Shown: piece after piece, positions 31,817-40,553 of the stretch
Numbering within the stretch: position 1 is the stretch's first letter
How the letters are laid out: each line of letters opens with the position of its first letter
Source of the DNA: Ligilactobacillus agilis DSM 20509
GTDB taxonomy: Bacteria; Bacillota; Bacilli; Lactobacillales; Lactobacillaceae
Reading direction: 5' to 3'
DNA: 62,456 nt
Assembly (NCBI RefSeq): GCF_001436215.1
Contig: NZ_AYYP01000072.1
Coordinates: forward strand, 138,700-201,155
Notes under the pieces: model-generated
The model's database searches: none
What the model saw: the letters and a program-made list of their open reading frames with translations, nothing else
What the model was told of the DNA's origin: nothing
Translations under genes and position numbers: made by a program

Positions 31817-33081
31817 CAAATGAACAAGCAATCCACCAAGCCTATGAGTTAGCCAAAGAAAGGTACCAAGAACTGGGAGTCGACACCGAGGAAGTATTAG
31901 CTAAGTTAGCTCAACTGTCCCTTTCCATCCATTGTTGGCAAGGCGATGACGTCCACGGCTTTATCAACCCCGAAACTGATCTAAAGGACGGGTTAACGGT
32001 TTCCGGCTCTTATCCTGGCCGGGCTAAAACGCCAGCTCAGTTAACCGCCGATTTAAAGCAAGCGCTAGCCCTAATTCCTGGGCCAAAGAAAAAAGTAGCC
32101 CTGCATACCATTTACGCCGTAACTGACCGCAAAAAGGACCTGGATGAAATTGGTCCCGAAGACTTCAAGTATTGGGTCGATTGGGCTAAAGAACAAGGGG
32201 TTGGCCTCGACATGAACGGGACCTTTTTCTCCCACCAAATGGTTAAGAATAACTTCACCTTAGCCTCGCCAGATAAAGCTGTTCGCGACTTTTGGATTAA
32301 GGTTGGTAAACAGTCGCGTCAGATTGCTAATTACTTTGGGAAGGAGTTAGGAGTTCAAGCCGTTAACAACTTCTGGATTCCCGATGGCTTTAAGGATAAC
32401 CCTATTGACAAGCTCAGCCCAAGAAAACGGTTAATGGAATCCCTGGATGAAATCTTAGCCGAAGAATTACCGGAAGCAAACACGATCGAAGCGTACGAAG
32501 GCAAATTATTTGGGACGGGAATCGAGTCATATACCGTCGGCTCCCATGAATTTTATGCTAACTACGCCTTAACTAGAAACAAGCTATGGACGATTGACGC
32601 CGGGCACTTCCACCCAACGGAAGATGTCTCAGATAAGTTCTCCAGCTTCTTATTATTCGGCAAGGGCTTGCAGTTGCACGTATCCCGGCCGGTTCGCTGG
32701 GACTCAGACCACGTGGTGATTTTAGACGACGCTTTAGTCCGGATTGCCCGTTCCCTAGTAAGGGATGACTTACTAGCTAAAACCAACGTTGGCTTGGACT
32801 TCTTTGATGCCACCATTAACCGAGTAGCTGCGTGGGTAATCGGCGCCCGGGCCACACAAAAAGCCTTCTTGCAAGCAATGTTAGCCCCAATTGCCGACTT
32901 AAAGCAAGCGGAACTAGCCTTTGACTTTACCAAGCGTTTGGCCTTAACCGAAGAATTGAAGACCTACCCAGTTGGCGCCGTTTGGGATGAATTCTGCCTC
33001 CGCCATGACGTTCCGGTTGGAAGCACCTGGTTAAAAGTTATCAAAAACTATGAAGATACTGTGTTAGCTAAAAGAAATTAG
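31813..33081 (+). CDS. rhaA: L-rhamnose isomerase
   Basis: 422 residues; converts L-rhamnose to L-rhamnulose in a metal-dependent reaction. Family-typical [14 protein letters not shown] start, [10 protein letters not shown], and the metal site block [17 protein letters not shown]. Overlaps rhaB by 4 bp and precedes rhaD, the standard pathway order B-A-D. No rhamnose transporter or mutarotase (rhaM) is seen here. Confidence 0.97.
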   Translation: MTNEQAIHQAYELAKERYQELGVDTEEVLAKLAQLSLSIHCWQGDDVHGFINPETDLKDGLTVSGSYPGRAKTPAQLTADLKQALALIPGPKKKVALHTIYAVTDRKKDLDEIGPEDFKYWVDWAKEQGVGLDMNGTFFSHQMVKNNFTLASPDKAVRDFWIKVGKQSRQIANYFGKELGVQAVNNFWIPDGFKDNPIDKLSPRKRLMESLDEILAEELPEANTIEAYEGKLFGTGIESYTVGSHEFYANYALTRNKLWTIDAGHFHPTEDVSDKFSSFLLFGKGLQLHVSRPVRWDSDHVVILDDALVRIARSLVRDDLLAKTNVGLDFFDATINRVAAWVIGARATQKAFLQAMLAPIADLKQAELAFDFTKRLALTEELKTYPVGAVWDEFCLRHDVPVGSTWLKVIKNYEDTVLAKRN

Positions 33082-33098
33082 GAAAGAAGAGATTGATA

Positions 33099-33917
33099 AT
33101 GACCAAATTTGCCGATTCAAAGTATGTGAAAGCTTTATGTGACATCACCTTTAGGTCCTATGACCACGGGTGGGATGAAAGAAACGGTGGTAACGTCAGT
33201 TTACGCTTAACTGCCGCAGAGTTAGCCGAATTTGATGACTTAACTGAAGTTAAGCGGACTTATGACTTAGGGTTTGACGCTAGCGAACTAGCCGGCCAGT
33301 ACTTCTTAGTAACAGGTTCCGGCCGCTACTTTAGAAATGTGATTAAGCGCCCTGAACTCGACAGTGGCTTAGTTAAGATTACGGCGGACGGCTCACAGGC
33401 TGAATTATACTGGGGCTTTGAAGACGGGGCCAAGCCAACCTCGGAATTTCCAACCCACTTGATGTCACACATTGCCCGCCTAAAAGTTGACCCTAACCAA
33501 CGGGTGGTCATGCACTGCCATCCAACTAATTTTATCGCCTTATCCTTTACCCAAGCTTTAGACGAACGCAAGCTCAGTCGGCTCTTATGGCAAATGCAGG
33601 CCGAATCCTTAGTGGTCTTTCCAGAAGGGGTCGGCATTATCCCCTACATGACCCCTGGTACCAACGAGATTGGCGCAAAGACTGCGGCTAAAATGACAGA
33701 CTACCGGGTGGTAATGTGGCCCCACCACGGCATCTTTGCAGTCGGAGCTGACCTAGACGAAACCTTTGGTTTAATCGAAACCGTTGAAAAGGCCGCCTTA
33801 ATCTACAGCCAAATTATGGCGCAAGGCGGGCAAATCAAGCAAAGAATTACGGATGACCAGCTAAAAGAATTAGCCCAGGCCTTCGGCGTTGAAGCTAACC
33901 CTAAATTCTTAGCCTAA
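33099..33917 (+). CDS. rhaD: Rhamnulose-1-phosphate aldolase
   Basis: 272 residues, class II (zinc) aldolase. Splits L-rhamnulose 1-phosphate to dihydroxyacetone phosphate and L-lactaldehyde. Zinc ligands visible in VMHCHPTNF and [19 protein letters not shown] near the N-terminus binds phosphate. The frame opens at 33093 (TTG), but ATG 33099 after GGAAAGAAGAG gives the natural start MTKFADSKY. Last gene of the operon. Confidence 0.96.
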   Translation: MTKFADSKYVKALCDITFRSYDHGWDERNGGNVSLRLTAAELAEFDDLTEVKRTYDLGFDASELAGQYFLVTGSGRYFRNVIKRPELDSGLVKITADGSQAELYWGFEDGAKPTSEFPTHLMSHIARLKVDPNQRVVMHCHPTNFIALSFTQALDERKLSRLLWQMQAESLVVFPEGVGIIPYMTPGTNEIGAKTAAKMTDYRVVMWPHHGIFAVGADLDETFGLIETVEKAALIYSQIMAQGGQIKQRITDDQLKELAQAFGVEANPKFLA

Positions 33918-33929
33918 AAAAATCAAATT

Positions 33930-33977
33930 AACACCATCCCCCTGCTCGTTGATAAGGTGCGGGGGATGGTGTTTGTA
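33930..33977 (+). terminator. Terminator of the rhamnose operon
   Basis: ACACCATCCCCC pairs with GGGGGATGGTGT, followed by TTTG; the loop is 18 bases. Confidence 0.85.
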
Positions 33978-34151
33978 TTCAAGCATGACTACAGTAGTTA
34001 CTAACTTTACTAAGTTTTGGAGTCATCTCTGGCTACACAGGTTAGTAAGGTTAGGAAATCGTGTGCACACTGGTAGATACATTTTTCCTAAGGTGTTTAA
34101 TTACATACTTTAGAGACTTTTATGGCATAATCTAAGTGGAGGTGCGAGTTT

Positions 34152-34322
34152 ATGGTAACTAAAAAGCAAGATCAAAGCACGGCTGATAAACAGTCGGTTC
34201 AAGTAGACGAACAGGCTCAGTTACAAGCAAACTTTTTAAAAGCAGTCGCAAAACTACCTACCGTAGTAGTTGACACTGAGGAAAAAGCACGGGCTTTCTT
34301 CGAAGATGACGGTGGCTACTGA
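34152..34322 (+). CDS. Small hypothetical protein (56 aa)
   Basis: A 57-codon frame beginning MVTKKQDQSTADKQSVQVDE and ending FFEDDGGY. GGAGGTG lies 6 bases before the ATG, and CATAAT upstream could be a -10 element. The protein is charged, without membrane segment or known motif; the C-terminal part (VVVDTEEKARAFFEDD) could form a helix. It lies just downstream of the rhamnose terminator and before repeat copy B. I do not recognise a family. Confidence 0.5.
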   Translation: MVTKKQDQSTADKQSVQVDEQAQLQANFLKAVAKLPTVVVDTEEKARAFFEDDGGY

Positions 34323-34358
34323 TAGAATGGAAAAAACGGCTCTGATTAAAACTTTGGG

Positions 34359-34416
34359 TGTATCATTTTCAAAGGATTCTAAGAAAGCAACGTGATTTTT
34401 GGGCTAAGCATCTTTG
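34359..34416. repeat. Interspersed repeat, partial copy B
   Basis: TGTATCATTTTCAAAGGATTCTAAG at the left end matches copies A, C and D; only the first hairpin part remains, degraded. Confidence 0.6.
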
Positions 34417-34482
34417 TTAAATTGAGTGATGGGTTCCGATAATTCTACAGTGTATACTAAAGATATACAAGGAGGGATTGAC

Positions 34483-34707
34483 ATGACTATTAAAGTTCGT
34501 AGAGTAGGTAATTCAGTGACGTTAACCATTCCTAAGTCGTTCAACATTTCTCCAGGTGCTAAGTTTAAGGCCGAGCTTAAGGACGATAGTTCAATTGTTT
34601 ATCGTCCGAAACATAAAAATCCCTTTGAAGGGCACTGGTTTAAGGAAGACTTGCATCAAAAAGATGTGCTGAATGATTGTGAGGTACTGGATAGTGAGTG
34701 GAGTTAG
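34483..34707 (+). CDS. mazE: MazE-type antitoxin (AbrB fold)
   Basis: 74 residues. The N-terminal half MTIKVRRVGNSVTLTIPKSF is the SpoVT-AbrB swapped-hairpin DNA-binding domain, and the acidic C-terminus (LNDCEVLDSEWS) would neutralise the toxin. AAGGAGG precedes ATG 34483; the in-frame start at 34426 has no ribosome binding site. It overlaps a MazF gene that is broken by two stops, so it may remain only as a transcriptional regulator or as a guard against related toxins such as the one at 28821. Confidence 0.85.
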   Translation: MTIKVRRVGNSVTLTIPKSFNISPGAKFKAELKDDSSIVYRPKHKNPFEGHWFKEDLHQKDVLNDCEVLDSEWS

Positions 34708-35062
34708 AACGGATTATCTTCCTCATAAAGGTGATATTGTTACCATTGATTTTAATCCCAGTTCGGGAAGTGAGATTCGTAAGCGCCGGCCCGCTTTAGT
34801 GATTAGCAATTCACAGTACTCATCTTTAACGAGATTAGCGGTAGTTTGTCTCATCACTCATGCGCCAAATAATCGTTTAAGGCAAACTGGGCTGTTCGTA
34901 GAAGTTAAGAACGATCATGTTGATGGAGTATTCAATCCATTGTAATTCTATACTTTTGACTATCAAACCCACTCAATGAGATACCTAACAAAAATTGATA
35001 ATATTGCACTAGGTTAGGTCCCACAAGTTGTGCGTGATGTGATTAATGCTAAAGAGGAGTAG
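34694..35062 (+). pseudogene. mazF: MazF toxin gene with two in-frame stop codons
   Basis: A PemK/MazF sequence (YLPHKGDIVTIDFNPSSGSE, KRRPALVISNSQYS, CLITHAP) begins at GTG 34694 and is stopped at TAA 34943-34945 after VFNPL. The same frame then continues with FYTFDYQTHSMRYLTKIDN, another stop (TAG at about 35015), and ends VPQVVRDVINAKEE. Restoring the two codons gives a normal-length MazF, so this is a recent pseudogene by point mutation. The truncated product lacks the C-terminal part of the fold and is probably inactive. Confidence 0.8.
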
Positions 35063-35108
35063 CTTAGATAAATCCATTCTGTGCTTACAAATGGACCCTA
35101 TCCATGGG

Positions 35109-35273
35109 TGCATCATTTTCAAAGGATTCTAAGAAAGCCCCGTGATTTTTCTTAGAGTTCTTTTTTAAGCTTGGCTTCAGAAGTCTGTTACCCCCATTTA
35201 TTTTTTTAGAAAATCTCTCATAAAAAATGAAAAGACTCAGGGTGCAAAACCGTTCACACCCAGAGTTTTTTTT
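35109..35273. repeat. Interspersed ~170-bp repeat, copy C
   Basis: Starts TGCATCATTTTCAAAGGATT and ends CACACCCAGAGTTTTTT. Both hairpins are conserved. Its right edge touches the stop codon of a transporter remnant, suggesting insertion there. Confidence 0.75.
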
Positions 35274-35274
35274 G

Positions 35275-35450
35275 CTATTGATTTTTGGGGATGGTTAACC
35301 TAAATAGCAGCGGGAAAATCAGCCCAACTAAAATTAAACTGGATAAGAAGGCTAACCCATAACTGTGGGTAGCGTCTAAAATTTTGCCTCAGATAAGGCC
35401 TTAAAAATTTTCGCCCGTTCTTGGTCTGCTGGTAATAGTTCAATAGTCAT
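35275..35450 (-). pseudogene. Remnants of an ArsR-type regulator start and an MFS transporter end
   Basis: On the minus strand, ATG at 35448-35450 opens MTIELLPADQERAKIFKALS, like the start of ArsR-type regulators, then breaks. At 35388-35275 a different frame reads GKILDATHSYGLAFL and ends PLLFRLTIPKNQ, like the last transmembrane helix of a major facilitator transporter. The pieces are short, so this is a deletion scar with modest confidence. Confidence 0.4.
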
Positions 35451-35524
35451 AGAACTATGGTATTTAGTGTGGGATGATTTGTTAAATGGTGGGGAGGTTA
35501 TTAGGTAATAACCCTGATGGGGAT

Positions 35525-35554
35525 TTGCGTAGGATATAAAGTATGGGGTAAAAT
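35525..35554 (+). promoter_or_regulatory. Possible promoter upstream of the cas3 mini-CRISPR
   Basis: TTGCGT (35525-35530), 18-base spacer, TAAAAT (35549-35554). It would transcribe the degenerate mini-CRISPR and perhaps cas3. Confidence 0.45.
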
Positions 35555-35635
35555 TATCTGTATAAGGTCGATGATGAAAACCAAGCCAATTTTGAGTACT
35601 TAAAATTCTAAAATGCTTTTATATAGACATTTTTT

Positions 35636-35722
35636 AGTCCCTCCCTACAAGTGAGGGCAATCCTGGGTTTTCAATTAGAATAAAAGATTAAACGCTATTC
35701 ACCACATAGGTGGGGGTGTATT
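35636..35722 (+). CRISPR. Degenerate mini-CRISPR 1 (upstream of cas3)
   Basis: Pseudo-repeat 35636-35663 matches the array repeat at 19 of 28 positions and keeps the 3' end GCAATCC; its stem CCCTAC/GTGAGGG pairs with one bulge. Pseudo-repeat 35695-35722 keeps CACCACATAGGTGGGGGT. Between them lies a 31-base pseudo-spacer (35664-35694) starting TGGGTTTTCAATTAG. Spacing equals one array unit (59 versus 61). Such solitary degenerate units inside cas operons are known as cas-regulating guides or antitoxin-like RNAs. The best nearby target I found is weak: eight bases (GGTTTTCA on the minus strand at 35582-35575) just past the possible promoter. Confidence 0.7.
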
Positions 35723-35785
35723 TAATTTCAGATAGTTCTTCGATTAGTAACATTGTTTCATATAAGGTGGAAAAGGAGGGTTATG

Positions 35786-38527
35786 ATGAATTTATCTAAT
35801 GCTGCAAAGGTCTTATGGGGTAAGAAAAAAACAGATAATGGTCAACAGCTTTGGTTACCGCTGGTAGCACATCTAATTGATACTAAAAATGTCATTAACT
35901 GGCTTTTTAACCATTGGATTTCCGATGGACAAAGAGAAGTTATTTGCGGAAATTTGTCGGAAGAAAAAGCACAACAATTAGTAAACTTTCTCGGCTATAG
36001 CCATGACCTGGGTAAGGCAACGCCAGCTTTTCAAATAAAGGAATCATATAATCAAGATAAATCGTTAGACAAAGAAGTAGTTGAAAAGCTAATAAGAAAT
36101 GGTTTTGACGGATTAGATTCCCTTGTTTTAGCTAGTGCTAAGGAGTCACCGCATAATAGGGCGGGGGAGGCATTATTAGAAGAGTTCGGTCTAAATAAGA
36201 GTGTTGGGGCAATTATTGGCGGTCACCATGGGAAGCCGGAAAATATAGCGCCGAGAAACCAAATAAGAGATTATTGTTCCAATTACCGGCAAACAACTAA
36301 TGAATCTGAAGCACAGAAACATTGGCAAAAAGTTCAAAAAGAGTTAGTAGACTATGGACTAAGGTTAATAGGGTTTACTGATTTAAAAGAGGTTCCAAAA
36401 GTTAATCAGCAACAAGCAGTTTTATTAACCGGCTTATTGATTATGGCCGATTGGATAGCATCTAGTGAGTATTTAAATGATGATATGAGTAAGCCGATGT
36501 TTCCAACAATTGACATCAACCAGTCGTTTGATGATTTAGACATGAACGCTAGGTATCGGCGAGCAATTAAAACTTGGAAAGCCCATGAAGATACTTGGGA
36601 GCCTGAACGGGTTACAGATATACCAGGTCACTATCAGAAGAGATGGGGATTTTATCCAAGACCTGTTCAAGAAAAAATATCAGAAATTATTGGAGAGGCG
36701 ACTGATCCAGGAATAGTTGTTATCGAGGCGCCGATGGGAATTGGAAAAACAGAGATTGCTTTAACAGCTGCTGAACAATTGGCATTTTATAGCGGTCGAA
36801 CAGGTCTTTATATGGGCTTACCAACACAGGCAACAAGCAACGCTATGTTTACACGTATCAAGAATTGGCTTGAAAGTGTAGGAAATGAAGAAGGTAAAAA
36901 ATTATCCATCAAGTTAATGCATGGCAAAGCTCAGTTTAATAAAGAGTATACAAATCTGATTAAGGCAGAAAACATAGCTTCCGATGGTGATAGTTCTGAA
37001 TCAGTCGTTATAAATTCTTGGTTTTCGGGGAAAAAGTCTGTGTTAGATGAGTTTACAGTTGGCACCGTTGATAACCTCTTATTAATGGGCTTGAAGCAAA
37101 AACACTTGTTTTTAAAACATCTTGGCTTTAGTAATAAAGTTGTTGTAATCGACGAAGTACACGCATATGATGCTTATATGTCTTCGTATTTGGATAAGGT
37201 ATTAGAGTGGTTGGGAGCGTATCACGTTCCAGTTGTGATTCTGTCAGCAACTTTACCTAAAAAGCGGCGCAATGAGCTATTACAGGCATATTCGCTAGGT
37301 AAATTTGGAACAAAGAAATTTGAAGCAGCAAGTAATTGGCAGGAAAATCAAACATACCCATTGATGAGTATGCTTGATAACAAGAATTTGGTGCAAGTCT
37401 CGGATTTTGAAAAACAGGAAGTCAAAGATATTGATGTTTTTAGGATGACTGACGACGAGCAAGAAGTGATTAATTTTGCCGTGTCTAAAATCGAAGATGG
37501 CGGTATAGCAGGGATAATCGTTAATACAGTTAAAAGAGCCCAGGCTTTGGTAGAGCTTGTACCAGATGGTATTCAAACGATGCTTTTGCATTCTGCATTT
37601 TTGGCACCTGATAGATCTGCATTGGAAGATGAGTTGCAAGGAAAAATCGGTAAAAGAGGTAGTCGTCCGGAAAAGCTGATAGTCATAGGGACGCAGGTGT
37701 TAGAGCAATCATTGGACATTGATTTTGATGTGATGTTCACCGATATTGCACCTATGGATTTGATTTTACAAAGGGTTGGTCGTTTACATCGCCATAATAT
37801 TGAGCGGCCTAAAAAGCTTGAAGTTCCACAGCTTTATGTTATGGGAGCGACAGAGTATGGTTCGTACAGCAGTGCCAATGAAGCCATTTACGCAAGATAC
37901 CTTTTATTAAAAACTGACCATTTTCTAAGTGATAAAATCACACTGCCGGATGACATTTCACCGCTTGTTCAAAGTGTGTATGATAAAAATACTGATTATC
38001 AAGATGATGAACTTGCAAAAGCTAGAAGCGTTTTTGATGCTGATAAGGAAAAATCCGAAGAGAAGGCCGGAAAGTTTCAAATTGAGGACCCTAAATCTAG
38101 GAGAATTATCCATGGTTGGCTTGGTATGGCTCAACTTGGTATAGATAAAGATGAAGTAAGAGCTCAAGCAACAGTTCGTGACATTAAAGAAACCATTGAG
38201 GTGATTTTACTTCAGAAAAGAAAAGATGGGTACTATTTGTTAGATGGGCGCAAAGTATCTGACTTGGAAGAAAAAAATAGGGATAAGATTATCGCTCAAC
38301 AAGTGATTAGACTGCCAGTAGTGGTCACCCCAAATATAGGTAAGTCTATTAATTATCTAGAAGGCATTACAATAGATAAGTTTAGAGCTTGGCAGCAAAG
38401 TATTTGGCTAAAAGGTGCACTAGCTTTAGTATTAGATGAACAACAAAAGACAGATTTTAACGGCTGGAATCTTTCTTACTCACCTAAGTTAGGTTTGCGT
38501 TATGAAAAGCAAGATAATGGCTGCTAA
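35786..38527 (+). CDS. cas3: Cas3 helicase-nuclease (type I-E)
   Basis: 913 residues. N-terminal HD nuclease (LPLVAHLIDT, SHDLGKATPAF, GGHHGKPENIAP) fused to a superfamily 2 helicase: Walker A APMGIGKTEIAL, DEVH box VVIDEVHAYDAYM, motif III LSATLPKK, motif VI LQRVGRLHRHN. Recruited by Cascade after target binding to nick and degrade DNA. Frame extends to 35753, but AAGGAGGG lies right before ATGATG at 35783/35786; the second ATG has the better spacing. It is separated from cas8e by 313 bp holding a second mini-CRISPR and promoters, so cas3 and the Cascade genes can be controlled separately. Confidence 0.96.
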   Translation: MNLSNAAKVLWGKKKTDNGQQLWLPLVAHLIDTKNVINWLFNHWISDGQREVICGNLSEEKAQQLVNFLGYSHDLGKATPAFQIKESYNQDKSLDKEVVEKLIRNGFDGLDSLVLASAKESPHNRAGEALLEEFGLNKSVGAIIGGHHGKPENIAPRNQIRDYCSNYRQTTNESEAQKHWQKVQKELVDYGLRLIGFTDLKEVPKVNQQQAVLLTGLLIMADWIASSEYLNDDMSKPMFPTIDINQSFDDLDMNARYRRAIKTWKAHEDTWEPERVTDIPGHYQKRWGFYPRPVQEKISEIIGEATDPGIVVIEAPMGIGKTEIALTAAEQLAFYSGRTGLYMGLPTQATSNAMFTRIKNWLESVGNEEGKKLSIKLMHGKAQFNKEYTNLIKAENIASDGDSSESVVINSWFSGKKSVLDEFTVGTVDNLLLMGLKQKHLFLKHLGFSNKVVVIDEVHAYDAYMSSYLDKVLEWLGAYHVPVVILSATLPKKRRNELLQAYSLGKFGTKKFEAASNWQENQTYPLMSMLDNKNLVQVSDFEKQEVKDIDVFRMTDDEQEVINFAVSKIEDGGIAGIIVNTVKRAQALVELVPDGIQTMLLHSAFLAPDRSALEDELQGKIGKRGSRPEKLIVIGTQVLEQSLDIDFDVMFTDIAPMDLILQRVGRLHRHNIERPKKLEVPQLYVMGATEYGSYSSANEAIYARYLLLKTDHFLSDKITLPDDISPLVQSVYDKNTDYQDDELAKARSVFDADKEKSEEKAGKFQIEDPKSRRIIHGWLGMAQLGIDKDEVRAQATVRDIKETIEVILLQKRKDGYYLLDGRKVSDLEEKNRDKIIAQQVIRLPVVVTPNIGKSINYLEGITIDKFRAWQQSIWLKGALALVLDEQQKTDFNGWNLSYSPKLGLRYEKQDNGC

Positions 38528-38558
38528 TTTTGTTAATTGTGTATGGGGCTGAGAGTGA

Positions 38559-38587
38559 TTGCGTGATTTTATCTGAAGGCTTATATA
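38559..38587 (+). promoter_or_regulatory. Promoter for mini-CRISPR 2
   Basis: TTGCGT (38559-38564), 17-base spacer, TATATA (38582-38587). Transcription would begin around 38594, just before the first pseudo-repeat at 38603. Confidence 0.6.
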
Positions 38588-38602
38588 TGTAGTTATACTA
38601 GC

Positions 38603-38690
38603 CATTTCCCCACACTGGTGGGGGTAATCCAATTTACAGTGGCAATTAAGGTGGAAACAAACATTTTCCCCACATCGGTGGGGGGCAAAA
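38603..38690 (+). CRISPR. Degenerate mini-CRISPR 2 (between cas3 and cas8e)
   Basis: Pseudo-repeat 38603-38630 differs from the array repeat at three positions (2, 4 and 15) and keeps the Cas6e hairpin CCCCAC-ACTG-GTGGGG and handle GTAATCC. Pseudo-repeat 38663-38690 keeps the hairpin CCCCAC-ATCG-GTGGGG but has a decayed 3' end. The 32-base pseudo-spacer is 38631-38662. From its second base it matches 38750-38766 in the cas8e promoter: ATTTA, AGTGG and AATTA blocks are identical, mismatches fall only at guide positions 6 and 12, then 18. A Cas6e-processed RNA from here should load Cascade and bind that promoter without full cleavage-competent pairing. Confidence 0.85.
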
Positions 38691-38695
38691 AATAC

Positions 38696-38724
38696 TTGCG
38701 CGATTTAATTCAAAGGGTTAATAT
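38696..38724 (+). promoter_or_regulatory. Possible upstream promoter of cas8e
   Basis: TTGCGC (38696-38701), 17-base spacer, TAATAT (38719-38724). Confidence 0.5.
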
Positions 38725-38728
38725 ATGT

Positions 38729-38758
38729 TTGTAACCGTTTTTAAATAATATTTATAGT
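38729..38758 (+). promoter_or_regulatory. Main candidate promoter of the Cascade-cas1-cas2 operon
   Basis: TTGTAA (38729-38734), 18-base spacer, TATAGT (38753-38758). The -10 hexamer lies inside the sequence matched by the pseudo-spacer of mini-CRISPR 2. Confidence 0.6.
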
Positions 38759-38781
38759 GGTAATTATATTTAAAAATGAGT
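38747..38781 (+). promoter_or_regulatory. Predicted Cascade autorepression site (PAM + protospacer)
   Basis: AAT at 38747-38749 is placed where a type I-E PAM belongs; the 32-base protospacer 38750-38781 matches the mini-CRISPR 2 guide at 15 of its first 17 bases. Mismatches at guide positions 6, 12 and 18 are the ones flipped out of the duplex in E. coli Cascade structures. Beyond position 18 identity is lost, so binding without Cas3 cleavage is expected. The site covers the -10 element of the cas8e promoter. Confidence 0.75.
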
Positions 38782-38840
38782 CAACACAGACATAGTTAAG
38801 TTCTAACTTTCTCACATACTGAAGAAAGGGGATGAGAGTT

Positions 38841-40532
38841 GTGATTAAACCAGATTTTAACTTGGTCACTGATCCTTGGATAAAAGTCACGGATAGTCAA
38901 AGTAATAAGGAAAAGCTAGTATCTATGGCGGACCTATTTAAAAATGCGCAGAACTATCGAGCTTTAGCTGGCGAAATGCATGCACAAGACCTTGCTATTC
39001 TAAGAGCACCTTTGCTGGCTATTTTAACAACTGTGTTTAGTCGTTTTGACGCAGCGGGTGAAGCTTATGACTGGTTAAACGTTGATGAAGAGACGTGGAC
39101 GGCATCTTTAGCAGATGATGAAGTCGATATCGATGATGTACAAGAAATCTTACTAGAAACCTGGGAAAATATCTATCAAGACGGTAAATTTCCAGATAAA
39201 GTAGTTGAATATCTTGATAAATATAAAGAAGGCTTTAATCTCTTTGGTGAAAATGCTTTTTATCAAGTTTCAAGTGATGTTTATGATCGTATGGTTCCGA
39301 CCAAAAACAAACTATCAACCGGAACGGGTAAGGTGGCTGTTAGACAGATTAACCGATTAATTTCGGAAAGCGGAAATTCACCTTCCATTTTCTCGCCAAA
39401 AACATCCTTAGCCAAGGATGAAATAACGTTGCCCGAATTTGTTCGGTGGCTGATAACCTACCAAAACTTTGCAGAAGTTGGTGGTAACGTGCCTAAGATT
39501 AAAAAGTCCGGTTCCGGGGACAGTGGCTGGCTATACAACATTGATCCAGTGATAGTTAAAGGGGAAAACCTTTTTGAAACGTTGATGTTTAATCTGGTTC
39601 TAAGACCTGAAGATGAGGATGAGATTTTACAGCACCCTTATTGGGAAGCAGATAAAATAACTTACTTTTCTAAGAGAGTTGATAACCTGCCACCAAATAA
39701 TATTGCAGAATTATATACCAATGTGGCTAAGATGATGTATATTGATTGGAAAGATGGTAAGCCAACGATTTACGTTGCTAAACTGACCAAACCAGATACA
39801 ACTAATGCCTTTATTGAGCCGATGACCACCTGGAATTATAACCAAAAAGAAGGTAGCTATTATCCAAGAGTTAAGCAAAAAGAGCGCTTAAGCAGGAGAA
39901 TGTGGCGTAACTTCGGTTTTTATATAAAGAGTTCAAACGACGGTGACCACGAACCTGGAATAGTTAGATGGATAGATAAACTGAAAGAAAACGATATCTT
40001 GCCAGAAGACATGTTGGTAAACTTAGAAACCATTAACTTTGTAAAGGCGGATACCAAAAATCAAGCTCCATACTTTGAAGTGTACGATAATATGAGCATC
40101 AATGTGGGCGTGCTGTTTGATAGAAATCAAGCAACGTTTTGGCCTAAAAAGATTGAAGATACAGTGATAATGACTCAAAAAGTTGGCGATGATTTTTGGA
40201 GATTTGCACGTAATTTAGGTGAATTAAGAGGGTTGAAGGATGCACCCCTTACAGACTTTACCAATAAACTGAGCGCAGAATTTTATGATCAGCTCAATAA
40301 ACCATTCAATAATTGGTTAGCAAGTCTACGTATTGGACAGGAGCCAGATGATAAGATTATGGAGTGGAAGCAAATTCTAAAAAAGGAAGTGGCAAAAGCT
40401 GGCAGTCGTGTCTTGCAATCAGCGACACCTAAGGATATTGTTGGTCGTAGAAATCAAGAAACCAAAGAAGTAACAAACATTTTCGTCCTATATAATCGAA
40501 TGCAATACTTTGTTAGAAAAGACCTTGAATAA
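38841..40532 (+). CDS. cas8e: Cas8e / Cse1 (CasA), Cascade large subunit
   Basis: 563 residues. Begins MIKPDFNLVTDPWIKV, the family-typical Cse1 start. Recognises the PAM and starts R-loop formation in type I-E Cascade, and recruits Cas3. The ATG at 38832 abuts the AAAGGGG ribosome binding site, so GTG 38841, nine bases after it, is the better start. First gene of the Cascade operon, under the promoter predicted to be self-repressed. Confidence 0.95.
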   Translation: MIKPDFNLVTDPWIKVTDSQSNKEKLVSMADLFKNAQNYRALAGEMHAQDLAILRAPLLAILTTVFSRFDAAGEAYDWLNVDEETWTASLADDEVDIDDVQEILLETWENIYQDGKFPDKVVEYLDKYKEGFNLFGENAFYQVSSDVYDRMVPTKNKLSTGTGKVAVRQINRLISESGNSPSIFSPKTSLAKDEITLPEFVRWLITYQNFAEVGGNVPKIKKSGSGDSGWLYNIDPVIVKGENLFETLMFNLVLRPEDEDEILQHPYWEADKITYFSKRVDNLPPNNIAELYTNVAKMMYIDWKDGKPTIYVAKLTKPDTTNAFIEPMTTWNYNQKEGSYYPRVKQKERLSRRMWRNFGFYIKSSNDGDHEPGIVRWIDKLKENDILPEDMLVNLETINFVKADTKNQAPYFEVYDNMSINVGVLFDRNQATFWPKKIEDTVIMTQKVGDDFWRFARNLGELRGLKDAPLTDFTNKLSAEFYDQLNKPFNNWLASLRIGQEPDDKIMEWKQILKKEVAKAGSRVLQSATPKDIVGRRNQETKEVTNIFVLYNRMQYFVRKDLE

Positions 40533-40553
40533 TAATTTAAGGAAGTGAAATAG

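Noticed and set aside
35575-35582. Eight-base match to the pseudo-spacer of mini-CRISPR 1 as a firm autorepression site
   Set aside because: No AAT PAM, first guide base mismatched and no pairing beyond position 9; kept only as a tentative lead.
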